Both the position numbers and the translations under genes were made by a program. This document shows, piece after piece, positions 18,527 to 25,948 of a stretch of 64,000 nucleotides of DNA (within the stretch, counting starts at the first letter, position 1; each line of letters begins with the position of its first letter). Origin of the DNA: Echinicola sp. 20G (GTDB lineage Bacteria > Bacteroidota > Bacteroidia > Cytophagales > Cyclobacteriaceae); the NCBI RefSeq assembly GCF_015533855.1, contig NZ_AP024154.1:1119001-1183000 (forward strand). The letters run 5' to 3'. Below the pieces are notes generated by a model. It did no database searches. It was not told where the DNA came from and was given only the letters and a program-made list of their open reading frames with translations.

Positions 18527-18919
18527 TGAATCCCAATCATTAAGCCATTTTTAGTATTCCAAAAAGAAAATCACATCAATTACCAACTAAGTAGATGGGG
18601 TATACTGGAATAAAAACATTAAAACACCATAGGTCTTAAGTCCTAAATTTTATATATTTATTAAATAATATTGAATTAATAAAATTAGGCCATTTGCTTA
18701 TTTTATGAAATTTTCATTAAATTTCACTTAAAAATATAAGTTTATATTGGTTTATAACAAGATGTCAGCTGTTAGATTGGCTGAGGTAAAACCCAAAAAA
18801 ACGATAGTTATAAAATTTAGAAATTGGCAATCCTCTATTTTTTTGCTTGATTTGTGTTCTTGTCAGTTTCAGGCTACAAAATGTTTAAGACCAAAACTGG
18901 CATTTATTGCCCTTACATT
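18527..18919. other. 393-base spacer with one palindrome, no gene seen
   Basis: AT-rich intergenic stretch between sulfatase 2 and the TetR gene. The only structure I see is the inverted repeat TGAAATTT (18706-18713), five bases, AAATTTCA (18719-18726). It is of operator size but about 190 bases from the TetR start. No TAnnTTTG promoter and no clear terminator for the sulfatase were found. Confidence 0.4.
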
Positions 18920-19579
18920 ATGGAAAAGAAGAAGAAAATCTCAACCAAACAAAGAATTTTAAGTGAAGCCATAAGACTATACAATGAACATGGTGCGCAC
19001 AATATAACGAGTAGACACATTGCTGCCGAACTTGGTATCAGTCATGGCAATTTAGATTATCATTACAATAACCGTGAGGCTATCCTTCTCGCTATTTATA
19101 AGCAAATGAGAGAAGAAATGACAAGCTCTTATCAGGAAAAAAGTAATAATGGCAATTCTTCTTTTGATCATTTCCACCTTTTACTGATGCACTTAGAAAG
19201 GTTCCAGATGAAATACCGCTTTTTCAACCTGGATGTCTTGGAAATGTCCAGGTCTTATCCCGAAGTGAGCAAATTATTGAAAGAGACCATAGAACTCCGG
19301 AAAGAGCAAATGTCAAAGATGTTTAAAAGCTTTGTGGGTGATGGACTTTTGGAGGACAAAAGTAATATCGCTATCATCAGACTTCAACATACCATTCGCA
19401 TCATCATTACTTTTTGGCTCTCTCAGCGTGAAGTACTTACTGGATACAGGTTCAATGAAAAGGGAGAAATGACCAAGCACATTTGGGACCTATTGATTCC
19501 ATATATGACAGAAAAAGGCCTAGAGGAGTACAAGCATACCATTGAAAAATATAGCGAAGAGCTTGAGGAAATAGAATAA
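18920..19579 (+). CDS. TetR/AcrR family regulator
   Basis: A 219-residue regulator. The N-terminal TetR helix-turn-helix lies at about residues 8-60 (TKQRILSEAIRLYNEHG, ITSRHIAAELGISHGNLDYHY). It uses LDYHY where many relatives have LYYHF. The remainder is helical and should bind a ligand. I chose the ATG at 18920 (MEKKKKI) because the longer frame adds residues with no family similarity. It follows locus A in the same direction but after a 393-base spacer, so control of that locus is only a possibility. A strong terminator follows. Confidence 0.88.
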   Translation: MEKKKKISTKQRILSEAIRLYNEHGAHNITSRHIAAELGISHGNLDYHYNNREAILLAIYKQMREEMTSSYQEKSNNGNSSFDHFHLLLMHLERFQMKYRFFNLDVLEMSRSYPEVSKLLKETIELRKEQMSKMFKSFVGDGLLEDKSNIAIIRLQHTIRIIITFWLSQREVLTGYRFNEKGEMTKHIWDLLIPYMTEKGLEEYKHTIEKYSEELEEIE

Positions 19580-19598
19580 TTTTCCATAGCCAAAGAAG

Positions 19599-19634
19599 CA
19601 AAAGGGGCAAATGTATTTTGCCCCTTTTGTTTTT
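19599..19634. terminator. Rho-independent terminator after the TetR gene
   Basis: CAAAAGGGGCAAA (19599-19611) pairs perfectly with TTTGCCCCTTTTG (19617-19629), a 13-bp stem, followed by a T-run. It separates the TetR gene from the converging msrA remnant. Confidence 0.92.
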
Positions 19635-19658
19635 CATCATAATTACCGCATTACCAAT

Positions 19659-20141
19659 TTACCCTTTGTCTGCTTTTTGATTCTTTTGAAGGAGCTTTAG
19701 TTTGGGTTTAATATACTTTTGACAAAAAGGGGCATCAGGTCGACTATGGTAATAATTTAACAAATCAGCCGAATTTCGTCTAAATGAGACAAAGGGTAAG
19801 ATATGGGTAATGATATTTCCAGACCAAAGTTGCTGCAATTCCTCCAAATCCTTTTGGACCACTTCATGCTGTTTGGGGCTGAACACGTAAATCGCTGATC
19901 GGTATTTTTCTCTCATACTATGTTCAGAAGTACAGCTATGCGTCAGTAAGTGGGATTTGATTAATTGATAAAGAGAAATGATCTGAGGATCGAAATCTAC
20001 CAAGACAGCTTCCGAAAAGCCACTTTACTTACCCGACGATGCAATCCACCCTTGGTCTACATTTACCACTCCCTCGATGGACTGAAACACCGCTTCTGTG
20101 CACCAATGGCATCCGCCACCAAATCCCATTTTCTCCGTCAT
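19659..20141 (-). pseudogene. msrA: msrA (peptide methionine sulfoxide reductase A) with in-frame stop
   Basis: Reading the minus strand from the ATG at 20141 gives an MsrA start with the catalytic block F-G-G-G-C-H-W-C-T-E-A-V-F, then GWIASSGK and a TAA stop (codon 39, at 20027-20025). The same frame continues without any shift as SGFSEAVLVDFDP, THSCTSEHSMREKYRSAIY and NYYHSRPDAPFCQ, ending at 19659. These are the remaining conserved MsrA segments, including the C-terminal resolving-cysteine region. One nonsense codon therefore splits an otherwise intact 160-residue gene. It starts 19 bases after the GH43-like gene, in one apparent operon with trx-msrB. A sequencing error is possible. Confidence 0.88.
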
Positions 20142-20160
20142 CGATTTGAAAGTATTATTC

Positions 20161-21237
20161 TTATTGATTCCTTCTTAATGGTCTTACCATGTTAAAGATC
20201 TGTCCTTCTGGATTCCTACAGGCAAAATAAACATGGCTTGGCTGTCCATTTTGAATGAGAACTTGCGGTCTTTCCAACTTGGGTAAATTCACTTTTTCTC
20301 CATTTGAAAACGTAATATTTCGACTATAAGCAATCGGGTTTTCCGAGGTCTTCCACACCAAGCCATCTTCTGAACTGGCTAAAAACCCAGCACCGGACTC
20401 ACCTGTAATCGCCTCATTCATACATTTGGCGAGCATATGGTATTTACTGCCATCGTACCAAATATAAGGATCTTCTACATCTGAACTGATGGGAAGAAGT
20501 TTGATTTGGTTATCTTCCCCCTTCCTTTCATAGGGCCCCCAATAATGACTAGCTGTAGCCACGCCAAAATTCATCGTCCTATTTTGGTTTCTGGCTGGAT
20601 AAGGAACTGGAGCACTTTTATAGATCAACAAAACACTGCCATCTTCATGGATTACAGGCGCAGGATTGCTAATAATGGCACCATCCCATTTTCCTGGCCG
20701 AGGTTGGAGAATCGGTGCATCCATCCTTTTCCATGGCCCAAATGGAGAATCGGCCACAGCCACACCTATCCGCTTATGGTTCCAAGCTTCTTCGTAAAGC
20801 TCACGAGTTGCACCTACTTTTTCAGGCTGGTCAAACTCATAGTTTAGGCCTATATAAAACAAAATATACTTACCATCATGATAGTGGATATTAGGATTAT
20901 GAGTCATCATACCATCCCAATATTGTTTGCCTCTAGCGGGCAGCACTACCTTTTTGAATGAAAATGGCCCCTCGGGCTTATCTGCTACAGCTAACACTAT
21001 TTCACTATTGGTCACCCATGCGCTCATGCCAAGGTGTTTGGGCCATCGGCTGGCAAACATATAGTAAAGACCATCTTCTCCTTTGATCACTGAACCACCC
21101 CAAACGATATAATCTTCCATCTGAAACGCTCCTTCCTTGGGAGAAGGCTCCCATTGATTATAGAATGGGTTATTTTGAGCGAAAAGGGTATTCTGACAAA
21201 TCAAATAGATAACAACTAAAAAACGAATATTTCTCAT
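20161..21237 (-). CDS. Secreted GH43-like five-bladed beta-propeller glycosidase
   Basis: A 358-residue protein with a signal peptide (about 1-20, ending LFA). The mature protein repeats blade-like units of the arabinanase/GH43 type: VWGGSVIKGEDGLYYMFAS, HNPNIHYHDGKYILFYIG, SNPAPVIHEDGSVLLIYK, VEDPYIWYDGSKYHMLAK and ERPQVLIQNG. The acidic residues E/D before each P-x-I/V strand are candidate catalytic and substrate residues. I cannot assign a subfamily or substrate; GH117-like and other propeller glycosidases are alternatives. It is oddly placed between trx-msrB (41 bases upstream) and msrA (19 bases downstream). Confidence 0.75.
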   Translation of the reverse strand: MRNIRFLVVIYLICQNTLFAQNNPFYNQWEPSPKEGAFQMEDYIVWGGSVIKGEDGLYYMFASRWPKHLGMSAWVTNSEIVLAVADKPEGPFSFKKVVLPARGKQYWDGMMTHNPNIHYHDGKYILFYIGLNYEFDQPEKVGATRELYEEAWNHKRIGVAVADSPFGPWKRMDAPILQPRPGKWDGAIISNPAPVIHEDGSVLLIYKSAPVPYPARNQNRTMNFGVATASHYWGPYERKGEDNQIKLLPISSDVEDPYIWYDGSKYHMLAKCMNEAITGESGAGFLASSEDGLVWKTSENPIAYSRNITFSNGEKVNLPKLERPQVLIQNGQPSHVYFACRNPEGQIFNMVRPLRRNQ

Positions 21238-21278
21238 CTAAGGCTGGTTAATAATGGCTTCATTAGGGTGGTTTCGAA

Positions 21279-22322
21279 CTACCCTACTTTTTTCAAAGAT
21301 ACTGCGTTCACACAATACCGCAAGCCACTTGGAGCTGGCCCATCTGGAAATACGTGACCCAAATGCGCATCACAGGTATTGCAGGTGATCTCTACCCTGA
21401 CCATGCCAAAACTCGCATCCTTATGGTAGGCCACTGCATTTTCCTCCACTGGTTGTGTAAAAGATGGCCACCCTGTACCGCTTTCAAACTTCTCCTCCGC
21501 ATCAAAAAGCAGGGTATCACAACAAGTGCAGGCATATTTTCCTGGTTCAAAAAGACTGCACATCTCCGAACTGTGGGCTCGCTCTGTTCCCTTTAGTCTA
21601 GTAATTTGAAACTGTTCCGGGCTAAGAATTGCTTTCCATTCTGCCTCACTCTTATCTATTCGCTTTGAGGGGATTGGATTACCATGATTGGCAAATTGAA
21701 TAATATTGTTCCAGTTAAGCATACTATTAATGTTTTTAAATCTCTTTGTTTTCTCACCAAGGTTTTCATTCTCTCTGCTACCTAACCTTAAATCGCACCC
21801 TTCAGGTTCCTTTAAATCGCTTTGAGATGTAGGTTCATCGATGATCAGGCCATTTCCACTTAGTATTTCATCAAGTTTGTAATCAAGTCGCATCAAGGCA
21901 TTATTTGGGTCGGAACCAAACATGCTATAGGCAACAAGACCATTGGCATCCACCAAAATCCAATGAGGGGTTCCACCAGCTTTATAGTCCAAAAAGGTGG
22001 TGTTTAAATTTTTATCTTTAAAGTAGGGAAAACGAACAAAAAATTTCTCCTTCGCCTGCACCAATTCCCACATTGGTATTTCATTGCCATCAAAAATAGA
22101 ATGAACTCCAAGTACATTGATCTTTTCTCCTAACTCATATACTAATCTATTTGCAAAAGGAATCGCTCTCCCTTTGCAACCAGGACAGGTTAAGCTAAAG
22201 AAAAGCACTACTAAAGGTTGGCCAATAAAATCTTTTGGACTAGGAACGGAATCTCCGAAAATACTTTCGAGATGCCATTCCGGAAGCTTTGCTCCCAAGG
22301 TCAAACTATACAAATGATCCAT
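21279..22322 (-). CDS. msrB: Thioredoxin-MsrB fusion methionine sulfoxide reductase
   Basis: A 347-residue two-domain protein. Residues ~1-170 form a TlpA/AhpC-like thioredoxin domain with the redox motif S-L-T-C46-P-G-C49 and a cis-proline region GGTPHWILVD. After a ~45-residue linker, residues ~215-347 are MsrB, which reduces methionine-R-sulfoxide. It carries zinc-site pairs in YACTCCD and CNTCDAHLGHVF, the substrate motif SGTGWPSF and the catalytic C337 in RYCVNA. The fused thioredoxin should recycle the MsrB active site. No signal peptide is visible, so it should be cytoplasmic. It is first in a cluster with the GH43-like gene and the broken msrA. Confidence 0.9.
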   Translation of the reverse strand: MDHLYSLTLGAKLPEWHLESIFGDSVPSPKDFIGQPLVVLFFSLTCPGCKGRAIPFANRLVYELGEKINVLGVHSIFDGNEIPMWELVQAKEKFFVRFPYFKDKNLNTTFLDYKAGGTPHWILVDANGLVAYSMFGSDPNNALMRLDYKLDEILSGNGLIIDEPTSQSDLKEPEGCDLRLGSRENENLGEKTKRFKNINSMLNWNNIIQFANHGNPIPSKRIDKSEAEWKAILSPEQFQITRLKGTERAHSSEMCSLFEPGKYACTCCDTLLFDAEEKFESGTGWPSFTQPVEENAVAYHKDASFGMVRVEITCNTCDAHLGHVFPDGPAPSGLRYCVNAVSLKKVG

Positions 22323-22343
22323 TTCTTATAAAGCCCTATTAGA

Positions 22344-22351
22344 CAAATATA
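22344..22351 (-). promoter_or_regulatory. Candidate -7 element for trx-msrB
   Basis: On the minus strand TATATTTG (TAnnTTTG consensus) ends 21 bases before the trx-msrB start. No TTG occurs at the usual -33 distance, so only the -7 half is supported. A very similar minus-strand stretch precedes sulfatase 4. Confidence 0.35.
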
Positions 22352-22375
22352 CTATTGAACAATATGCACTTCCAC

Positions 22376-23110
22376 TTAAGGCTTGTAATTCATGGATAAA
22401 TAATTGGGCTCTTCCTTTTCATCAGAAAGCAACATTCTGTAATAAATATCAATGACTATAGGAAGTTTTTGGAACCAGGTGAACTCCTTTCCTGCTAAAT
22501 TTTCAAGGTGCCTTTGTGCAATCATTACCGCATGAATGTCCTCCAATTTGTACTTGACCTCAACATATCGCATAAAGTCTTTATCCTTTTGTTTTGATTT
22601 AGCCATTGCATACATAAACAACCCTTCCTTATTGTACCTCAAAATGGAATCTGAAGGAACTTCCGCTACATCGGAAGATGTGAGTAAGAATTGAAGCGTC
22701 TTATCATTCAAGCTAAGTTCCATGGATCCTTCGGGATACTCCACAGGCATTAGTTGGTCTACAGGATAATTGGGATAAGATGCCTTTTCGGATTCATAGA
22801 TATAAATATCCTTTCTCAGGCCACTGTCCTCCAGCTTTGCTACAAGTAAATCCCTTCCCCTTACTTGGCTTAGGTTAAGTGATCTTCGGTGTGAAACATC
22901 ATTGAGAAATTGGTAAGACTTTTCGGATGAACTGGTATTGACAGGGTACCGCTGCAACAAAAATTGGTCAAATGAGGCGACTAGAGCATTCAAAGCTTCC
23001 ATCTTTTCAGCTCCAAGCGCATTTGCAAAGTCCTCCATTTCCTGATGCTCTGAAGTGCAAGAAGCACTTAACCCTATTATGCAAAACATTACAATGTAAA
23101 ACTTTTTCAT
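22376..23110 (-). CDS. Hypothetical lipoprotein
   Basis: A 244-residue lipoprotein of unknown function. The signal ends in LSASC, with the lipidated Cys at residue 18; I chose the ATG at 23110 so that MKKF starts the signal peptide. The mature part is hydrophilic and probably mainly helical. It ends with two regions that look conserved (AVMIAQRHLENLAGKEFTW and VIDIYYRMLLSDE). It follows another lipoprotein of locus B at about 100 bases and precedes trx-msrB. No catalytic motif is visible. Confidence 0.7.
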   Translation of the reverse strand: MKKFYIVMFCIIGLSASCTSEHQEMEDFANALGAEKMEALNALVASFDQFLLQRYPVNTSSSEKSYQFLNDVSHRRSLNLSQVRGRDLLVAKLEDSGLRKDIYIYESEKASYPNYPVDQLMPVEYPEGSMELSLNDKTLQFLLTSSDVAEVPSDSILRYNKEGLFMYAMAKSKQKDKDFMRYVEVKYKLEDIHAVMIAQRHLENLAGKEFTWFQKLPIVIDIYYRMLLSDEKEEPNYLSMNYKP

Positions 23111-23212
23111 ACGCCCCAGACTAAGATGAAAATGTATATTTAAATCACCCAATGACGGGTTTTCTTTAATATACGTAAAATAGTCATTTTCAAGCGTTAG
23201 TATCCCAGGAAA

Positions 23213-24079
23213 TTACTCGATCACTTTTGGAACCAATCCTCTCAAGCCCATGTCCACCACAGCCTCTGCCTGTCCATTTCCTACATCCCATAGCCCATTA
23301 TTGTTCTCGTCCACCCACTCGAAACTTTTGTTGATCGAAAGAGACATGCTGATAATTATATCTGATGTCTCATTACCAGTAATTTCCAAGGGCATATCAA
23401 ACTCGCCAGTAACCACACAGGATCCCTGAGGGATGGGTGAAGTCTCAAACAAAGGGTTGGGCACTGTAGTAGCTCCTTCTGGGCTTTGTCCTGTAACCAC
23501 TCCGGCCAGTGTTTCCAGTCCCCAATAACCTTGCTTTCTATTGGCTTTTACTTCAACTTCCTCTGTTTTCAACAAATATTTGTCGATGTAAGTATTGAAT
23601 CCCACAAAACTGGCAATGGTACCTGTAAACGGTTGGTCATTATAATAAAAGGTAACATCAAAATTCTGGTAAGACAAAGACATCCTCACCCATTCATAGG
23701 TACCAGACTGAATGGACTTTAATGGAATTTCTAAAAAAGTTTCTCCAGGAGCAACCAACTTGCTTTGGCTAAAATCAATGGCCTTTTCCCCTCCTGCTTC
23801 AGTCTCTGCGGCATGATAGAGAATTTCTCCCTCTCCCAAAAAAGTGTTGGCAGATGGAACCAGTTCAAGATAATGAGCAGCAATTTGATGAAAAACCGGA
23901 TTTTGCCCTGCATGCCCAGAGGGGATATCGGCAGCTGTCCCAGCATTTCCCAATCTCACCTGTTCTGGATCTACTTCTATTTTTACAATCAACTTGGGAT
24001 CATTTTTGGGATTCTCATCGGAAGATGTACAACCATTTACCAGATACAATAGCAAAATAAGAGAAAAGAGATTTTTCAT
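23213..24079 (-). CDS. Hypothetical lipoprotein near SusC/SusD locus B
   Basis: A 288-residue protein. From the ATG at 24079 the signal peptide ends LVNGC, placing the lipidated Cys at residue 17. The mature part is rich in predicted beta strands, and near the C-terminus it has FEWVDENNNGLWD, an acidic stretch that resembles a calcium-binding loop. I do not recognise the family. It lies downstream of SusD of locus B but beyond a strong hairpin, so it may be an accessory surface lipoprotein expressed separately or at a lower level. Confidence 0.7.
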   Translation of the reverse strand: MKNLFSLILLLYLVNGCTSSDENPKNDPKLIVKIEVDPEQVRLGNAGTAADIPSGHAGQNPVFHQIAAHYLELVPSANTFLGEGEILYHAAETEAGGEKAIDFSQSKLVAPGETFLEIPLKSIQSGTYEWVRMSLSYQNFDVTFYYNDQPFTGTIASFVGFNTYIDKYLLKTEEVEVKANRKQGYWGLETLAGVVTGQSPEGATTVPNPLFETSPIPQGSCVVTGEFDMPLEITGNETSDIIISMSLSINKSFEWVDENNNGLWDVGNGQAEAVVDMGLRGLVPKVIE

Positions 24080-24173
24080 GTTTGCGGTCAAATGTGGTGT
24101 TAAAGTTCAGTTTTCGTGTATGAAGAATAAAATAGTGAAAATTAATGATAAATAGGTGTTTTGAACCAAACAA

Positions 24174-24200
24174 AAAAGGAGACCAAATTGGTCTCCTTTT
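24174..24200. terminator. Terminator after susD of locus B
   Basis: AAAAGGAGACC (24174-24184) pairs perfectly with GGTCTCCTTTT (24190-24200), loop AAATT, with A- and T-runs at both edges. It can terminate the minus-strand susCD transcript. Confidence 0.88.
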
Positions 24201-24224
24201 CATTTATCACTACAATTTCCAGTA

Positions 24225-25928
24225 TTACTTAGCCCACCATAGTTTGGTACCTTGCATATCAGGTCCCTGGTTAGAAATGGCGTCATTGTAATTGTTAGGA
24301 TTGGAAGCTTGCAAGCTGCTACCATATCTCAACCGCTGTGGATAACCTCCTGCGGTGATGGTACCCGGACCATAAAGCTCATAGTCACTTACACCTGCAG
24401 CCAAAGTAGCTGGGTATCCAGAATCCCTGACAATAGCCCATGCTTCATAACCATCAGTATAATGCGCAATCCAACGCTGGATATATACTTTTTCTAAGTT
24501 TTCATCGGTAGTACCGTCCAATTGTGCAATGGCCTCGGTGGCCAAGAAAGCATCAATGCTGGCATCATCTACACCCCAAACACGCATCGCTTCTTTGATA
24601 CCCATTTGGTATAAGTCCTGTGCATCACCTGAACTAAGACCTTTCAAAACAGCTTCAGCTTGTAGTAAATAGGATTCACCAGACAAAAGCACTGTTTCTG
24701 GCGTAGAAGCACCACCTTGGTTTTTCTGCTGGATCACCAAATCACTTGGAGAACAGAAAAAGCCAAATTGAAGCAATGAAGACATCTCTCCGCTCAACCT
24801 TACAGGTTGACCTATATAATTGGTGTTCTCAGGCATCGAAACTACAATTTGACTTCCCTGATCATCCCAAGTATATTCAGCTCCTGATTCATCAAACAGA
24901 GTTTTTAGGAAGTTGGTCCTCTTAGGGAAAAGATCATAACCTTCCTGATCTTCCGATGCTGTAGGTCTGATAAGTGTAAACTCTCCCCCTGCTGCTGGCT
25001 TCACATATTGATCAAGACGAGGATCATTATTGTCTCTTAGATAATCTACTAATTCGCGACCAACAGCCCAGTCGGAGCCGGCCCCGAAGTTATGCCAAAC
25101 ATCTGCATAGGTAGAATAATCCCACTGAGATATCTCCAGATCCTTTTCAATCAGGGCACTTTCCCCTTCACTCAAAAGTGGCGCAGCCAATGCTTCATTG
25201 ATAGCGGATTGGCTAAAATCATCCCCTTCAGCACCTTGCGCTCTCATGGCCATTTTTAACTTCAAAGTATTGGCAAAACGCTTCCACTTCTGAAGATCTC
25301 CTCCATATATAACGTCATTATCTCCTAAGTCTTCCAATGCATTACCTGTGCTGGTATTGTCCCCAATGGCTGCCATAGCAGCATCCAAGTCAGCAATGAT
25401 GCCTTTGTAGATATCCTTTTGTGAATCAAATTTCGGTAAGGAAATATCCTCATCACTGAAAACCTCACTGTAAGGAATCATCCCAAATGTATCTGTGTAC
25501 AATTGGAAGTAATGGCTTTTCAAAATCAAGACTACCGCATGGGTAAGTTCATTTTCAAATGCACCACCCGGCTCAGTAAATTCAAGCAATTGTTTTACGG
25601 TGCCCAAAAGTCCATTATAGTGGTCCCAAGCAGCATCAGTATAAGCTACATTATAAGAGTAACCCAACTCATCACTCCACCAGTTACCATTTTGGCCAAA
25701 GGTAAAGTGACCTGCATAACGATCTGTATGGATTAGGTTAGCCCTCCAGTAAGCATATCGAGCAGGAATATAAGGACGGATCATCAGCTCAGTCAAGAAA
25801 TACTTTGCACTGGCATCATTCTCACCAATCAGGTTGGGATTGGTATTCATCTCTTCAAACCCTGCTGTGCAACTTCCCAAAGTGGCAATTGATGCCAATC
25901 CTATTAAAGTTTTATGGAATATTTTCAT
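24225..25928 (-). CDS. SusD/RagB-family lipoprotein (locus B)
   Basis: A 567-residue protein with lipobox ATLGSC (Cys 20). E-E-M-N-T-N-P-N and the HYNGLLGTVKQLLEF / YFQLYTDTFGMIPYSE segments mark the SusD-like_2 / SusD_2 branch, which differs from the classical RagB-type SusD proteins of loci A and C. The C-terminal part contains QRWIAHYTDGYEAWAIVRD and a tyrosine/asparagine-rich tail. It acts as the binding lid of the adjacent SusC importer. The branch is often tied to uptake of peptides or small glycans, but the substrate is unknown. It starts 20 bases after susC. Confidence 0.93.
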   Translation of the reverse strand: MKIFHKTLIGLASIATLGSCTAGFEEMNTNPNLIGENDASAKYFLTELMIRPYIPARYAYWRANLIHTDRYAGHFTFGQNGNWWSDELGYSYNVAYTDAAWDHYNGLLGTVKQLLEFTEPGGAFENELTHAVVLILKSHYFQLYTDTFGMIPYSEVFSDEDISLPKFDSQKDIYKGIIADLDAAMAAIGDNTSTGNALEDLGDNDVIYGGDLQKWKRFANTLKLKMAMRAQGAEGDDFSQSAINEALAAPLLSEGESALIEKDLEISQWDYSTYADVWHNFGAGSDWAVGRELVDYLRDNNDPRLDQYVKPAAGGEFTLIRPTASEDQEGYDLFPKRTNFLKTLFDESGAEYTWDDQGSQIVVSMPENTNYIGQPVRLSGEMSSLLQFGFFCSPSDLVIQQKNQGGASTPETVLLSGESYLLQAEAVLKGLSSGDAQDLYQMGIKEAMRVWGVDDASIDAFLATEAIAQLDGTTDENLEKVYIQRWIAHYTDGYEAWAIVRDSGYPATLAAGVSDYELYGPGTITAGGYPQRLRYGSSLQASNPNNYNDAISNQGPDMQGTKLWWAK

Positions 25929-25948
25929 AATCTTCGATTTTAAACTAA

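Noticed and set aside
18706..18726. TGAAATTT/AAATTTCA palindrome as the TetR auto-operator
   Set aside because: It lies about 190 bases from the gene in very AT-rich DNA where such dyads arise by chance; kept only as a note on the spacer.
20025..20027. Selenocysteine or programmed readthrough at the msrA stop
   Set aside because: The codon is TAA, not TGA, it is not at the catalytic cysteine, and no special downstream structure was seen; a nonsense mutation is simpler.
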